Positions 23,735 to 36,479 of a stretch of DNA of 64,000 nucleotides are shown here, in pieces. The notes beneath the pieces are model-generated. The model made no database searches. It saw only the letters and a program-made list of their open reading frames with translations, and had not been told where the DNA came from. Position numbers and translations under genes: made by a program. This stretch comes from Paraphysoderma sedebokerense (taxonomy: Eukaryota > Blastocladiomycota > Physodermatomycetes > Physodermatales > Physodermataceae). Position 1 is the first letter of the stretch, and the number at the start of each line of letters is the position of its first letter. The stretch covers positions 186,001 to 250,000 of the forward strand of contig JAHLJZ010000030.1 in NCBI GenBank assembly GCA_025602915.1, in the 5' to 3' direction.

Positions 23735-24768
23735 AGATGACATAGGAGATGGAGATGAGATGACATGGATGGAGATGGAGATGGAGATGACATAGGTGCT
23801 GAGGTTGCAAGCGGGGAAAATCAATCGACTCTCGATGTCCCCGAATAAACAATCGCTGAGTGAAAGCTAGATTTTGATTTATACAAATGACTTTTGAATT
23901 ATGATTAAATAAAGCATTTAATTTCTGTCTTAAATGTAATGCTTCATGTTTTTAATGCATTTCCTTGATCAAGAGACTACAGCAGTAAGCATAAGTGAAT
24001 AGTCATGCGCGATTTCATGTGTCTTTCTTTATATCTTCATTACACATATGCATAAATCGATAGCACACACATTTTATCACAGTTTGAGGTTTCGAGGTGA
24101 CAGAATGCTTACAAACTGAAAATGAAAACCGTTTTTATGTGAATCTAACCGTTACAGATAGTGAATATATCACAGTTTTATATGTCGTATCATAATCTAT
24201 TCTGTTGACTAGTAGTAATTGGATTGCCGTTGTGTTGGCAATTGGCAAATAGAAAGGGGCACGATATACCGGTATCAATTGCACAATTGTGAATTCAAAC
24301 AATTCAATTGCAAGAACATTACGCTTTCCTAATTGATTCTAATTATCTTCGGACTTAATGACATCTTCCAATTGTCTGATCCTGACTAGGTCGAACGATA
24401 TCCCAATGCCCAGACGTCCATTTTAAAAGGTGTATAATTCACGGTGCTTTTGAACATCGTCTCATGAAACAATCGATGAGGCTCATGAGGGTTATGCAGA
24501 GTTTGTAGGTGTCAGTTTTTCCGAATTCAAATATCGATCGGATGGTTGCAACATCAATCGTGGTAAATGGTCTTGCCGGTCATTGCGCCCTGTGTGTCCT
24601 GCATAGAGTTATCCTGATTTTTCCTGTTTCGGGGAGCACAGGACATGAGGAGGATGAAACTTGTGAGTATTATAGGGTAAATAAAAAAAAAAATGCTCGG
24701 GAATACACTTCACAATACCAATTGTTTTTCGTCAAGACCTTTCCTCTGCTATACTGATCTTCACAAAC
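23735..24768. other. Intergenic region with GATGGA-type microsatellite
   Basis: The first 70 bases (about 23733-23800) are an imperfect repeat of GAGATG, GGAGAT and GACATA units. The rest is AT-rich and probably holds the promoter of copy 2. An 82-codon frame at 24509-24757 has no recognisable content. Confidence 0.5.
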
Positions 24769-25812
24769 ATGACAACAATGATGCGATTGTGGTTACTACT
24801 ATTGTTTCTTGCCCATGAAGTGACTTCCGCCCCTTCTCTTTTCAGCTGAATAAAAGGAGCTTTCTGTCAGTATTGCTTAGAATTCAAGATAATGATTTAT
24901 AATTAACTCCTTAAAAAATCTATCAATATGGTATTATTTGTATATTTCAGGTGAAAAACCCATTCCTATTTATACATTGCCAAGATCTATTAAGGGAAAA
25001 GATTTAATAGGATTGTACGTCATTTCTAAGTCACCTAATACAAATCATATAACTTACGTGCTGCTGTTACCTCATCTTTTATTTAGTATGCCGACACAAA
25101 TGACTAATAGTGAGAACGAACGATTGGATGCTTGGTCCTCCAGGATCAAGGCACCCTTGGGTCCTGGGGCTTACCTGACTGACAACCTTCATATTGCGGA
25201 GAAATTGGCATGGGGTAATGATATTTAAATCTTTCACTATCAAAAATTATATAATAAAAAACTATTACTAATTACTAATTTGATATTTTGCTTTTCTTTC
25301 GATCCTTCGTGAATTTGTGTACAGGACTGAACAGTGTGAACCCTTTCTTGTGTGCGATTTATGCACCGAAGGAGTTTTATCAAGATTGGCCAAAGATCTA
25401 TATTCCTAGATTGGTAATGGTAAGAAAACTAAATAATAAAGTACGATATGAAGGTTACCAATTATTAGAGTCAAGGCAACAATTGGAAACATATCTGGAA
25501 CTGTTAGGAAACAGGGATGGACTACTCGGTTCCATTTTGGTAACCGGCTGGAACTATGTCGATGTTCCGAATGGGGAAGGGTAAGCTGAATAATTATTTT
25601 ATGCAGTACTCACGATGAACTAACTGTCTAAACAATACAAAAACCATTCGATTCAGATTCACTATGAAAATTCCTCGATCAAAATATAAACATTTTTCAC
25701 GCACTGCTATTCTCCTTGGGGCGTCAGAACAGAACAAATCCAATTAAAATGGATTGAAAGGTTTAGGGGTGACTGGAAATTAGAAAATTCCATTGTATTT
25801 TTTAACCGAATA
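24769..25812 (+). pseudogene. Decayed copy 2 of the secreted multi-exon family
   Basis: Family member with a hydrophobic leader (MRLWLLLLFLAHEV), the block LGPGAYLTDNLHIAEKLAWG, and an exon at 25324-25584 containing VNPFLCAIYAPKEFYQDWPK and IYIPRLVM followed by a QQLETYLELLGNRDG helix. A partial last exon follows to about 25812. It looks broken, with at least one or two breaks, but the core exons are well preserved, so loss appears fairly recent. It is the clearest example of the G-P-G-A-Y block shared by the family. Confidence 0.6.
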
Positions 25813-26024
25813 TGGGGGAAGCGTGCGTCCAGAGCGAAATAATTTGGGCCATGATATTGGAGGCTCTGGGAGTAACAGCAAAGTGGCGCCGCTAGGGAGG
25901 AAGGACGAAAAAGAAACACTAGATACGCCTTAACAAATAATGATTGAATGAATATTTATGTGGTGATTTTATGTGAATTGTTTCAAAGTACTGTACATGT
26001 ATGATGGCAGTGGAAATGAATAAA

Positions 26025-26065
26025 TCACGTGACTGCGAATTAATAATTAGAATAAGATCACGTGA
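26025..26065. promoter_or_regulatory. Paired TCACGTGA E-box palindromes upstream of the SAPS gene
   Basis: Two copies of TCACGTGACT lie at 26025 and 26058, spaced 33 bp (about three helical turns), about 170-210 bp upstream of the SAPS ATG. TCACGTGA is the site of fungal bHLH factors such as Cbf1 or Pho4. The same palindrome occurs in the 54.2 kb promoter. The function is inferred. Confidence 0.5.
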
Positions 26066-26236
26066 CTCTGTTTCCCTTGTTGTTTGGCATCGTTCCGTCA
26101 GCGACATCGACACTGATACGGATACAAAGACATATAGATATCATTTCATTCCGAGAACCGCACAGCAGCATCATTGCCGTCCCTCTGAGCCCTCTCCCGC
26201 ACACCCTCGCCCCTCCCTCTCTCCCCACGGCCCATC

Positions 26237-29200
26237 ATGTTTTGGCGTTTCGGTCTGCAGTCGTCCTCAAACATCGACTCGCTCCTCGAAAAGGAAAACG
26301 TCAAACTAGAAGAAATACTCGAGGAAGTTGATTTTCTGCAGGAATGCAAGTCCAAGAACCAAAAGCTGCTGGAATTGTATGTATCTTTGTGCGCTGGTCG
26401 TGCGTTTCTACTCCGGAAAAGATGTGGCCTAGACGACTGACCTGAGAATCCTCGGTTTTGTTTTACCATGTACTCTACGTGGCATACACTGCATGATATC
26501 ACTCATTTGCATGGGTTCCTGTCGCTGCCTAATTGCTACCGTTCTCACTTTTCCGGAGTTCAGTCTGAGCAAGCCAGAAACAGTCATAAAACTGTTAGAT
26601 TACATCGCGAAATTGCACCTCGTTCCCGTTCATCTTCCACCGACCCCAACCACACAAACCTCACCCGATACCCCATCAACAACCACCGACAAAAAAGATG
26701 AATCTGGCACGCAGAACACACAATCATCTACTTCTAATCAGGCGCAATCAGACCAACAAACAATGGAACCGTTGTTTGACGAAAAACTTTTAATAAAGTG
26801 AGTTTCTAGACGACAAACAAAATATCTCCTGCCGTTAATGATAGTAATCTTATTTTTCTTTTAGGTTTCCTTATTTAGTGTCAGAATTATTTTCCATCGA
26901 TGCAGCCGAACTGTTAGACGCTGTATTAAATACCCCGAACTTACTTCCAAACTTTATCAACACCATCCTCGATCTCCCTCCCCCCATCAATCCAACACAA
27001 GCCTCCTATTGGGCGAAAGTGATGGCCCAGTTTATGATTAAAAAGACAACACCTACGCTACGGATAATAAAGAACACCGAGAACATTATTCAAAAGTTGA
27101 TGAAACATGCAGTGTTGAACATGTCAATCATGGACGTCACCATGAAGCTGATAGGGGTAGAAGAGTTACCGGATGGTCGTAATGAGCATATGATAGAGGT
27201 ATAGCTGAATACAGCTCTGTGTTGCTTTAAAGTCGTCGATGTCGATTACTAATAATTCCGTTTTCATATCCAGTGGTTATCACAGCAGAAATTTATCCCT
27301 TTGTTAGTGGACCATTTAGATCCAAATTTAAGCCCAGACGTACGTCCATTATAATTGTCCTTTCTTCACTCAACAAGTTCACGGTAAAATGCTCAAACAT
27401 TACATGTCTCATAGATCCACGGATCGGTCGCCACGGCAATGCTCGATATTATCGCAATATCACAAGCAGTCAGTTTTGATGGAGTTCCGATGGAAGTGAA
27501 TGTGCTGATAAAGGAATTGAAGAGGTTTGTGAAAATACTCTCGCTCTCTTTAAAGACTAGTTGATAATCGTTAAATATATGGGCAGTGAAGCGACCGTAC
27601 AGCGCATGGTGAAATATATGCTGGATCGACAGGCACCAAATTCTTCATCTACATTGATTCAAGTTATAAGCGTTGTTGTCGAATTTATCAGGCGGAATTA
27701 GTAAGTTTTTATTTTCTGGCTTGACGCAATTTCTGTCTTCTTCTTACCCAAAGTTGCGCGCTAGTGATGAACCTCCGGGTATGCTACCTCAAGGCACACC
27801 ACCGTCCGATGGCCTTCAGGGCCGCCTCCCACCAGCACCGATGAATTTGAGTGGCATTATCCGGGTGTTTTGTCTGCATCTTCAACATTTCCAAGAGCTT
27901 TTGCGTAACCCGCGAGCCTGTCAACCCATTGAAACAACAGTAGGTAAAATTGTGCCCCTAGGACAGGAACGACTGAGAATTTGTGAACTATTGGCAGAAC
28001 TCCTTCGCTGTGCTATCGACGATGTTCATTATACCGAGACCCCTATAAACCCTCCGTCACAGCAGCCACCGACACAACCGCCTCCTCCATCTCAGACAAT
28101 TGAATCCCTTACTTCGCCCATGGCTGTTGATTCTCCAAAATCCCCTCCATCCAATACCACCGACGATGACGACGCGAAATCTCAGACGTCAGACGCAACT
28201 GATTCTTCAGTTCCTACGACAGCGATTGGTACGACTCCGTCAGAATCCAAGACGGATCAAACTTCCACACAAACTTCAACCTCTTCTTCACAACCGCCAA
28301 TTACAGTGAAAATCGAAACATCACCCTCCTACACGCTTGACGGCGTTTCCTCGTTGAACGGTCCTGAACTTCAGGCGTTATTAGTGAAGCAATTCGCAGA
28401 CACAAAGATCATCGTCACAGCCTTGGTATGCTGTTGGTTTCCTTGAATTTCATTTTTTTCTGTTTATTAGTATCCTAAATATTCCGTCGAATTCGTAGGA
28501 CTTGTTTTTCGCCTTTCCTTGGAACAACCTGTTGCACGGTTTAGTATACGATTTGATTGCACTATCATTGAATGCCCCGATGGACAAGTGTAAAGCCTTG
28601 GCTCTTTCGGTGTTGAAGGATGGTCAGTTGACGAAGCGGATAACTGCCGCGCAGAGGTCAAGCGATTACGAAGCGTACGTTAGGTTTACTCCGAATTCAT
28701 GATGTCAAACTGAATTCAAGTTTAACTGTACGTTTTTATTTTTCCTTGTTATTGATATAGCACTCAACCAAAGGGTGTGAGACTGGGGTATATGGGACAT
28801 TTGACTATAATAGCCGACGAAGTGTGCAAATGGTATGAAAGGGAGGAAGTGTTACGAAATGAACTTCAAGGTATACTCGAACATTGAAAATGGATTCTGA
28901 TGAGATCAGATTGGTTCCTCGCAGCTAAGCTGATAACATTTATCCTCCAAACGTAGATCTATTCAAAGCCGAAGATTGGCAGGAATATATCACCAAGACA
29001 CTCCGCGAGACTCGGGAACGAGATCTGGCTTCTCTAGGAGGAGCAAGACCCAACAGTGCACCGTCACCCATGGTGAATTATCATCATTCAGGTACATCCG
29101 ATGATCCCGTTACCGAAGAACTGGACGACGATGATCATGCGTTGGATATGACCAGTGGAGGTGTAGAGAATGATCAATTTGCGAGGTACCTGTGTCAACA

Positions 29201-29867
29201 GATTTCAAATGATTTGCCTGATAAATTTGGAATCGCGGAAGATGACGATGACGACGATGATACGGATTCCTTGTGGACTGGTGATTTCATGAGAAGTCCA
29301 TTCAGCCAGATGAAGTATCAGCAAGTAAGTTTTTTATATGTTTAGCATGCCCGGTTAGGGAAGTTTAATGCTAATTTATGTCTATTTGTCCAAATTAGAA
29401 TGATTCGTTTACATCTACATCAACACGACAAAGTTTTGCCGAAGTCGAAGAAGATAGCGACGAAGATAGTCAAGTATGTTTTGTTTTTAATCGTCTTTTT
29501 TGGAATCATTCTTACATCATTATGAATTTAATGTTGTTTTCTCAGAAACAAGACACCAATCCGACGGCGGTCACAGCTTCGACGACGCAAGCATTGTTAA
29601 CACCGGCGGATTGGACAGCGAATTTTGAAGCCGCTTTCAATGGTGGTACCGATTCAACTGATATTAGTTCTACTGTCGCCTCGTTTACGGCACCATTGGA
29701 GAGTTCGAGCGATGATGACGATGATGATGAGAATGATGGAGAAGGTGGTGATGATGATACAGCAGAGGTACAGTACTTTAGTTTTCGTGACTAGGGTAGA
29801 CGTTGTTTCCGGGTATTGACGTTTGTACATTTAGTTACCCACCGGCAAAGAGCAATCGACATCATAA
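26237..29867 (+). CDS. SAPS-domain protein phosphatase regulatory subunit (Sit4-associated / PPP6R)
   Basis: Regulatory subunit for a PP6/Sit4-type phosphatase, which in fungi links nutrient signals to cell-cycle and translation control. Start at 26237 gives [20 protein letters not shown] and [16 protein letters not shown], the standard opening of the SAPS domain. Further exons give [55 protein letters not shown] and [17 protein letters not shown], all typical of the family. Ser/Thr/Pro-rich inserts occur near 26640-26760 and 28040-28340. The tail is acidic ([19 protein letters not shown]) and the last exon, from 29835, reads [10 protein letters not shown]. Roughly eleven exons and about 900 residues. 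Exon edges around 28500-29000 follow GT-AG sites but are by eye. Confidence 0.9.
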
Positions 29868-30929
29868 ATTCCGTTTGCACCCAATGTTTCTATACCAAAG
29901 AGATGAAGTGATTGTGTGATGATTAAGAAAAGAGGCAGTAAGACACGGAGAAAAAAGGGAAGAGAGAAAGGAATTCGTCCTTGCTACATGGATGGTTGCT
30001 GGTGAATGGGTAGAGATGGGTTTTTTTTCTTTCCAAGCTGAATTGTCAAGTCTTTAGTGCACTTTTGGTGTCTACATTTTTCTTTTTATTTGTTTTAATG
30101 CTATCTTTTTTTTGGTATTGTTTTTACCGGTTTTGTGTATTGATTGCTGCACCCGATTTGAATATAGGGAGTTGAAGTCTGGACGAGAAAGCAACTATAT
30201 AAGTGTATTGAGGGATTGCGACATATATATGTATTATTTCTTGACTTTTGGATTGTTCTTAGAATACAAGTACCATTGATGTCATTTTGACTTTTGAGTG
30301 CGGAAGGGAACGAGGGAGGCGGAAAGAGGGAACGCGATTCACTGCTTGGTTCACTGGATTCACGGACACGTGAGTGAATGGATTCCACTGATATACCATG
30401 TATATACTTTTAGTGGATTGAATTAGAATCTATTAGAATACTATTATGAATGGAGTGTGATGATGATTACAGTGCAAGTACACACTGGATGGTGCATGGA
30501 CTCATGGATTGTGCATTGGAAATGCAGCAGAGACTGGGAAATCCTAAAGAGTGAGAATAGACGGCACAGCAACAATCGCATTCGTCGTGGCATGAGCGTT
30601 CCTCTTTTGTGCAAACGTTTGCTCCGTTCATGCCGGGAAGGAACTCAGGACACTGACGGATTAAGTAGAGTGCTTGAAGGAGCAAGAGGAATCCATTGCG
30701 AGGAGACTGAAAGATACAATAACAGAGTGTTTCTACTCTCTAGGTTGTTCCAGTCTGTCGGTCTTACGGTCATTTCCGATTGTGGATGTACTCCGCCGTA
30801 TCTTCACTATTCCGCAACAGTGTTTGTTTTATCGAAGGATTGGGATTTCTTGCGTCGTCGTCAATCTCATTGTCAACAAAAACAGCAATTCGATTTCGTC
30901 GTTGATTAAATAAGAAAGAGTTCGTGAGT
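29868..30929. other. Intergenic region, about 1 kb
   Basis: 3' flank of the SAPS gene and upstream region of the next gene, with T-rich runs near 30020-30120. Two overlapping open frames (30457-30909 and 30674-30913) have no recognisable homology. A small spliced gene here cannot be excluded. Confidence 0.4.
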
Positions 30930-33258
30930 ATGCTTACCGACAAGGAAATAGTTGTTGTTCATCATTCGCCAAAGAAACCACAACCTACCGACCTCACATC
31001 ATCGTCAACCTCGACACCCATCAACTCTTCGACCCGGCCTATCGAACTCATTCATGAACCAAAACTCACCACTGCCACCGCCCCTCCGAAACTTACCACC
31101 CCAGCTCGACAGATTCAGTCCATCTCTGGAGACTTTGAACCCGAAAAACATTTTTACCCTAGGGTTTTGAACGCTACGATTCATCCTCTAGTTTCTTGTT
31201 TCTTTGGATTGGGAAATGACAGAATTGTTCAACGGTATACCCATCTGAATCCAAGAGTCAAACCTGAGATGCTCTTGGGACAGGTAATGAAGTATAACGC
31301 TAAATATTTTAGGTGGGCTGGTATGTAGTCTTGACTCTTTCTTGGGACTTTTTATCCGAAGTGTATATAAATCAATCGATGTGCATGTCTTTTATTGTTT
31401 GATTGGTATCTTTGTGTCGATGTCTTAGGATCCGATTTATTCCACGTTACGACATCCTCGGGACAACGACAAATGATTATCGTTGAAACAAATTCTTGTC
31501 CGTCTGGCCAAAAATCTATGCCGCTGTTATCAGATGCTGATGAATTCGGGGGATACAGAACAGTGTTGTCGAAAACCTTTGGTGAATTGATTACCAAAAG
31601 TGACCCCAACTTGGGAGATTTGGCAGTCGTCTATGATAAAAACCAAATGGAAGCTAGCGGCTATGCGGCGGTAAAGTATCTTTTTTTCATTGTTTGATGA
31701 TATATTGCTAGCTTGAACGAGATGACGAATCGATTTGGTGTGTGCTTTTTTTGACTGACTTATTCATCCTTTACTTGTGTATACAAGGCTTTGGCTGAGA
31801 TAACTGGTGAGAAAGTGTGGATAGCAGAATACTATGACGAAGATCAAGATCCCCCTGTGAAATGGGTCGATGGCGTTATGTTTGTACGTGACGATCAAAG
31901 AGGTAGAATACCATCCATACTTTGATCTATATTATTTTGATCGTTTGGGCTTACGGACTCTATAGAATGGTATTCAATTAGAGCTTGTTTTCGGTATGTC
32001 ACACAAAGACCATGGAATCGGTTTCCTTTAAATCCACGCACGATGGTACTGAACAGTGTATGTGATTTCCATTCAAATTGATACATCACTTGTAATTCCA
32101 TCTCAAGTATGCTAATTCCCCGCCAACTTCATTGAAAAGACTGTCTCCTGTCTTGCTGGTGGCCGTAACAAAATGATGGCGGCACGCGCCTATGATTTTT
32201 ACAACGCAGAATTGGAAGCTGCACAATCCGGATTGGCAATTAGAGTACCGGAAACCATTTGGAATGTCACAAAAGCGGAAATTTCCCTTCGAATTTCTAC
32301 GATGGGAGGTCATGGTGTTTTGAAAGTGCCTTACTCGAACGCCGGTTAGTCAATGTATCAAACTTCGTCAGTTTAGAAACTCATTTTAACTAGAAACTCA
32401 TTTTAACCTTCTTTGTTCAGGTCAAGGTGTCTATACCATCACGAACCAATCTGAACTCGATGATTTCATGAAACAGGAACATCATTACGACAAATTTATT
32501 GTCCAATCGTTAGTTGGTAACGCTAGTTGGTCTTCTGTTACGAGATCCGGAAAGTTTTATCACGTCGGAACAATTCCAGATAGAAGATCAAATTCTTATG
32601 CCTGTGATTTGAGGATGATGGTTTGTTGTGATGAATTCGGTTTTAGACCTGTTGCTATTTATGCGAGGAGGGCGAGGAAACCGCTGGTTAGGAAATTGGA
32701 AGATGTTCCTGATGGTATGACATTAGGATTTATATACTTTACGCATTCTTAGTTTATTTCGTGAGCTCACATTTTTCCGCCCCTTTATGTTGTTTTAGTT
32801 ACATCTTGGGAAATGCTTGGTATGTTTGCCTCGTCTTTTTCTTACCAGTCTCCGTCACTTTGGACAGATATTCATCCATATTGTTGTGTTATCTCTAGGA
32901 ACCAACCTTTCCGTCAAACATGCCGACGGCTCATGGACAACCGAAGCTTCTCGTCTCCTCCTTATGGATAGAAAAGATTTCAACCAGCTCGGCGTCGGTA
33001 TAGACGATTTGATTGACGCATATGTACAAACTGTATTGAGGTATCCGTTTTGTTTTCTTTCTTTCTCCAGTCTCATGTCAAGTCATGTCATCTAACTGAG
33101 ACTTCTATGTGATTTTGTTCAGCGTTATCGCTATTGACCAAATGTGTCAAAAGTTAATGCCGAATGGGATTTTCGATTACGAATTATTCAAAGCACTCAA
33201 CCCTGATGAAGCTTTATTATCCGAAATTCGATCATGCAAAGGCGGTCGGGAAGACTAA
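30930..33258 (+). CDS. Conserved uncharacterised protein, possibly ATP-grasp-like
   Basis: Multi-exon gene whose product I do not recognise with certainty. The chosen ATG is 30930 ([20 protein letters not shown]). After a Pro/Thr/Ser-rich head come [20 protein letters not shown] and [20 protein letters not shown], then [59 protein letters not shown] and [35 protein letters not shown] and [20 protein letters not shown] follow. The last exon ends [14 protein letters not shown] with TAA at 33258. The order of a Lys-containing glycine-rich strand ([13 protein letters not shown]), a FIVQSLVG strand and a late Asp/Arg strand (YACDLRMMV) recalls ATP-grasp ligases. That fold assignment is inference. 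Splicing is consistent through about eight exons, so the gene is intact. Confidence 0.75.
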
Positions 33259-34176
33259 ATTCTTCTTTTCCGCCGCTTTATTTCTGCGTGCTCCTTTGGC
33301 TTTCCGTTGAATTCAATCACGAATTCACATGCAAGTCACCTCACACTTTTTTAATTAATTATTGTATCTATCGCACATATGTACATAAACTTTGCTTTTT
33401 AGCCTCACATTATATTCCCCCAATCTTGTTGCTACTTTCCGATGATGAACAGAGTGTTCATTGTGATGGGTTATTGAGAATATCAGAATTGTGGTGGAAA
33501 AAAACAAAATCTTTTTAGCTGCGTTCAAGCTTTGTAAATAGCATATATATATATATATTGTGAATAAGACATGACTCACAACTAGGCAGGCCAGTTCTTT
33601 CTGAAAGGCTACAAATTGGATGTTTCCTTGAGATGTCGAATAATTAGACGCTTGTAAATATATTACCTTTCAGAATTATTTGTAAATTAAGGATTCGTAA
33701 ACCTGTTATCTATTATATGAATTTCTTCATTGAGCAACACCTACAATTATTATTTCATTCATTATGAGTCACAACCACAGAAGATTAATCAAATAGTGCA
33801 AATTTTTGTTTTCATCTACGCTGCTTAATGAGGAACATTCCCGAATAATTTGATATATATATTGACAAGAACAAAAATTGAATGGACGTCAGGATAACTC
33901 ATTACGTTCTTCATTCATAATATTTTGGAAGCATGCTCTTGAACTGATATCCTGAAAACTATTCTTCCGTATTTTAAAGCTGACTTGATGACTGTTTCAA
34001 TTCAAGGAATTGAAATTATTCCGGTTTCGGTCGGAATGGTCGGTTGCAGTTTGCCTTGCTGCGCGTGTTTCATTTGTAGCCTTAAGATCAGTTTAAAATG
34101 TTGCTGTGAAGCGTTCCTCCCGACGTCAACTTCTTTGCCAAATACATCTTTGATTTTTTGTGCGAAAGGAATTAAG
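33259..34176. repeat. Duplicated flank and promoter DNA of the secreted family
   Basis: The part 33387-33620 reappears at about 36164-36380, sharing AGCTGCGTTCAAGCTTTGTA and GATGGGTTATTGAGAAT. The part from about 33765 to 34010, upstream of copy 3, resembles 35690-35870, 37330-37560 and 39600-39860 (shared GATAACTCATTACR-like and TATTTTAAAGCTG pieces). These are imperfect direct repeats, so whole units of gene plus promoter were duplicated. Confidence 0.7.
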
Positions 34177-35319
34177 ATGTTAGTAGTCTCGAAATTGTGG
34201 TTATTACTGTTTCTGGTGTATGTTTGTACACCACGGCCGGCTTCTTTTAAGGACTGCCTGAAGGGATTTTTCTGTATGTGCTTTCAGATTTTGATATAAA
34301 GTTTCTGAAGTTTTGATAAGGAGTTCTGACCATGTTGGTGGTAATTCTTCATATTAGGCCTAAAACCCGATGCAGCGGGGGAAGAGAAAATGTGTGAGTT
34401 GCAGGAAAATAGGCCTGACAGCAGTGATTGCGTAGATGAGGAAGAACTACTGGGATTGTAAGTGTTATATCTTTAAGGAGATCAAAAAATTTTCAATTGT
34501 TCCCGTAGATAAACTTATATATATATTGTTTTTCTACAGTATGCCGGCGGATACGATTGACAACGATAACAGTAGAAGAATTCAAGTTGTAGCGGAAATA
34601 TTCAACAAGCCCTTTGGTGACGGAATTTACCTGACACGTACACGTTGGATTGCCAATAAAATCGCTCATGAACGTATGGATTTTATCCTTAATTTACATA
34701 TTTAACTGTGTCATTAAAGAAAATAATCTATTTTCCTTGTGTCATTTCTTGTTCTTCATTTAAGAATTTGGCAGTGGTGGTTCGCACAAAGTAGCAGTCT
34801 GTTCGGTTTATGCTCCAAAGGAAAAATATTTGAACTCTTGGTCAAAGATTTATGCACCTAGGTATATATTTCAAAAAACACCTTCATTGAAAAGTCTACC
34901 TTGTAAATCTTGGGAAGCTAGAAAGAAATATCTGCAAGCGCTCGAAGCCACTGGTGTTCCCCCTGGCGAAGTTTTCCTTCTAGATCAGTGGATTTTCCCT
35001 CTAAATAATATGGCCGAGTGAGTACAAATAAATGCACTAAAGCGCAGCAATTTTGTAAACTAATTCAGTATGCTTATTCATTTGTAGAGTCAGCAACCTT
35101 ATGATAGTCTCACCATCAAAGTTCAAAGATCTAAAATTCAATTGTGCTGAAGCGCCCAAGGACTTGCCGCATGGTGAAATGATGGAATGGCTATATACTG
35201 ATTTGAAATGGATATCAAAGCTTCAAAGTGGTGCCTGGGAATTTGCAAATTATAAACCAACAATTAATATTGTAAACGTAGACGAGGAAAGTGGGGAATG
35301 GAGTATTCCTCGTCAGTGA
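34177..35319 (+). CDS. Secreted protein of an unrecognised five-exon family, copy 3 (looks whole)
   Basis: Type member of the local family. Five exons join in phase. Exon 1 encodes the signal peptide MLVVSKLWLLLFLVYVCTPR and ends FKDCLKGFFC. Exon 2 is short and acidic (EEKMCELQENRPDSSDC). Exon 3 gives GFMPADTIDNDNSRRIQVV and KPFGDGIYLTRTRWIANKIA. Exon 4 gives HKVAVCSVYAPKEKYLNSWS and KIYAPRYIF. Exon 5 gives VSNLMIVSPSKFKDLKFNC and DLKWISKLQSGAWEFANYKP. The mature protein is about 250 residues with several cysteines. G-D-G-I-Y-L followed by a helix recalls a block common in ADP-ribosyltransferase-fold proteins, but I see no full catalytic signature, so that link is a weak guess. It is the best-preserved copy in the window. 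Confidence 0.75.
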
Positions 35320-36479
35320 GTAATATTGATTAGTGATTACTGAAAAAGTGACTTCCTAATATCAAAATTGAAGACTAATTAAAATCTATCTAAAAATGGC
35401 ACATAGTGGATAATTTGTGTTACGGTATAATGATCACTTATAGCTATTAAAATTACATTTATTGAAATACATCGAAATTCGATGATGACTACATTCTGCT
35501 ACTATCAATTTTGTATTTAGCTGTCAATGGCAGACTGCGACAAATAGATTGCTTAAGTAAGTTAGCTACTGGTCATACATTATATCTTCCCACCTTGACA
35601 TTGTTCTCACAAGATCAACACTGAGGATAATACGTTTTTATATGGGTGTTAAGCGTTGTCCGCTAGCATATATATACTCTGGATAAGGGATGACTCACAT
35701 CTACGACCACAAGAGATTGATCAAACAGAGGAATTTGTGCTTTGATTACTAAGGAATATTCCCAACGAGTAGGATATATTTGACAAAAAATCAAATTTCA
35801 TGGACGGCATGATAATTGACAACTCATTACATTTCACATTCTCAAATCTGTAGAGATATGAGCTCGAAGCGGTTTCTTAAACTCTGGCTTCTTTTCTTTG
35901 ATACCACGGAAAGAATCCTACCAACATAAATACCTACCGGCTTTCGTTCATCGAGAACTGTCACCATCTTAGTTATCCAATGACCTAATATTTTTGTCAT
36001 ATCTAAATAAATTTTACGGATTTTCTTCTCGCAAGTGTTAAGACAGCAGTTTTCGAATAGAAAAGTAACAGGTGATAGCTGTCATTTTTCATCACGTTAA
36101 CCACACCACTTGGAGGCACGACCGATGCGAAGTTCGTTTCGCACTCCCTAAACCTAACCTTTTTATCCTCACATTATATCCTCAAATCTTGGAGCTACTT
36201 TACGAAGTAAACAGAGAGTGCATTGAGATGGGTTATTGAGAATTGTGGTGGAAAAAAACAAAATATTTTTAGCTGCGTTCAAGCTTTGTAAATAGCATAT
36301 ATATCTCCATTGTGGATAAGTCACGACTTACATCTGGGCCAATTCTGTTGGAATAGCTTCAAATTAGATTTATAAGCGATGTCGGGACGGGTGGAACCTG
36401 ATAAATATTGGCATTTCCCAACAAGTCGAATAAGCGTTTACCATTCCAACATATCCACTGACAGATTTACTATCCGATA
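35320..36479. repeat. Decayed duplicated flank DNA
   Basis: About 1.2 kb with no gene. The 3' part of copy 3 (ATGGCAGACTGCGACAAATA near 35530) resembles DNA after copy 4 (near 39475). 35690-35870 is a worn copy of the upstream region. 36164-36380 repeats the 3' flank of the gene ending at 33258. A small hairpin (TGCGAA / TTCGCA) lies near 36130. Confidence 0.6.

Noticed and set aside
23733-23800. Short-unit repeats considered as a CRISPR-like array
   Set aside because: Contiguous GATGGA-type microsatellite without spacers in a eukaryotic context.
24509-24757. 82-codon ORF before copy 2 of the secreted family
   Set aside because: Lies in upstream DNA, no family block, no homology.
26001-26331. 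Overlapping ORFs in front of the SAPS start
   Set aside because: Pro/Ser-rich reading of promoter and exon 1 in wrong frames; the SAPS start motif fixes the true frame.
30457-30909. 150-codon plus-strand ORF upstream of the ATP-grasp-like gene
   Set aside because: No homology or signal peptide, and an overlapping frame of similar quality exists; most likely leader or chance.
36110-36150. Small hairpin considered as tRNA or attachment site
   Set aside because: Only a 6-bp stem; no cloverleaf, A/B boxes or recombinase nearby.
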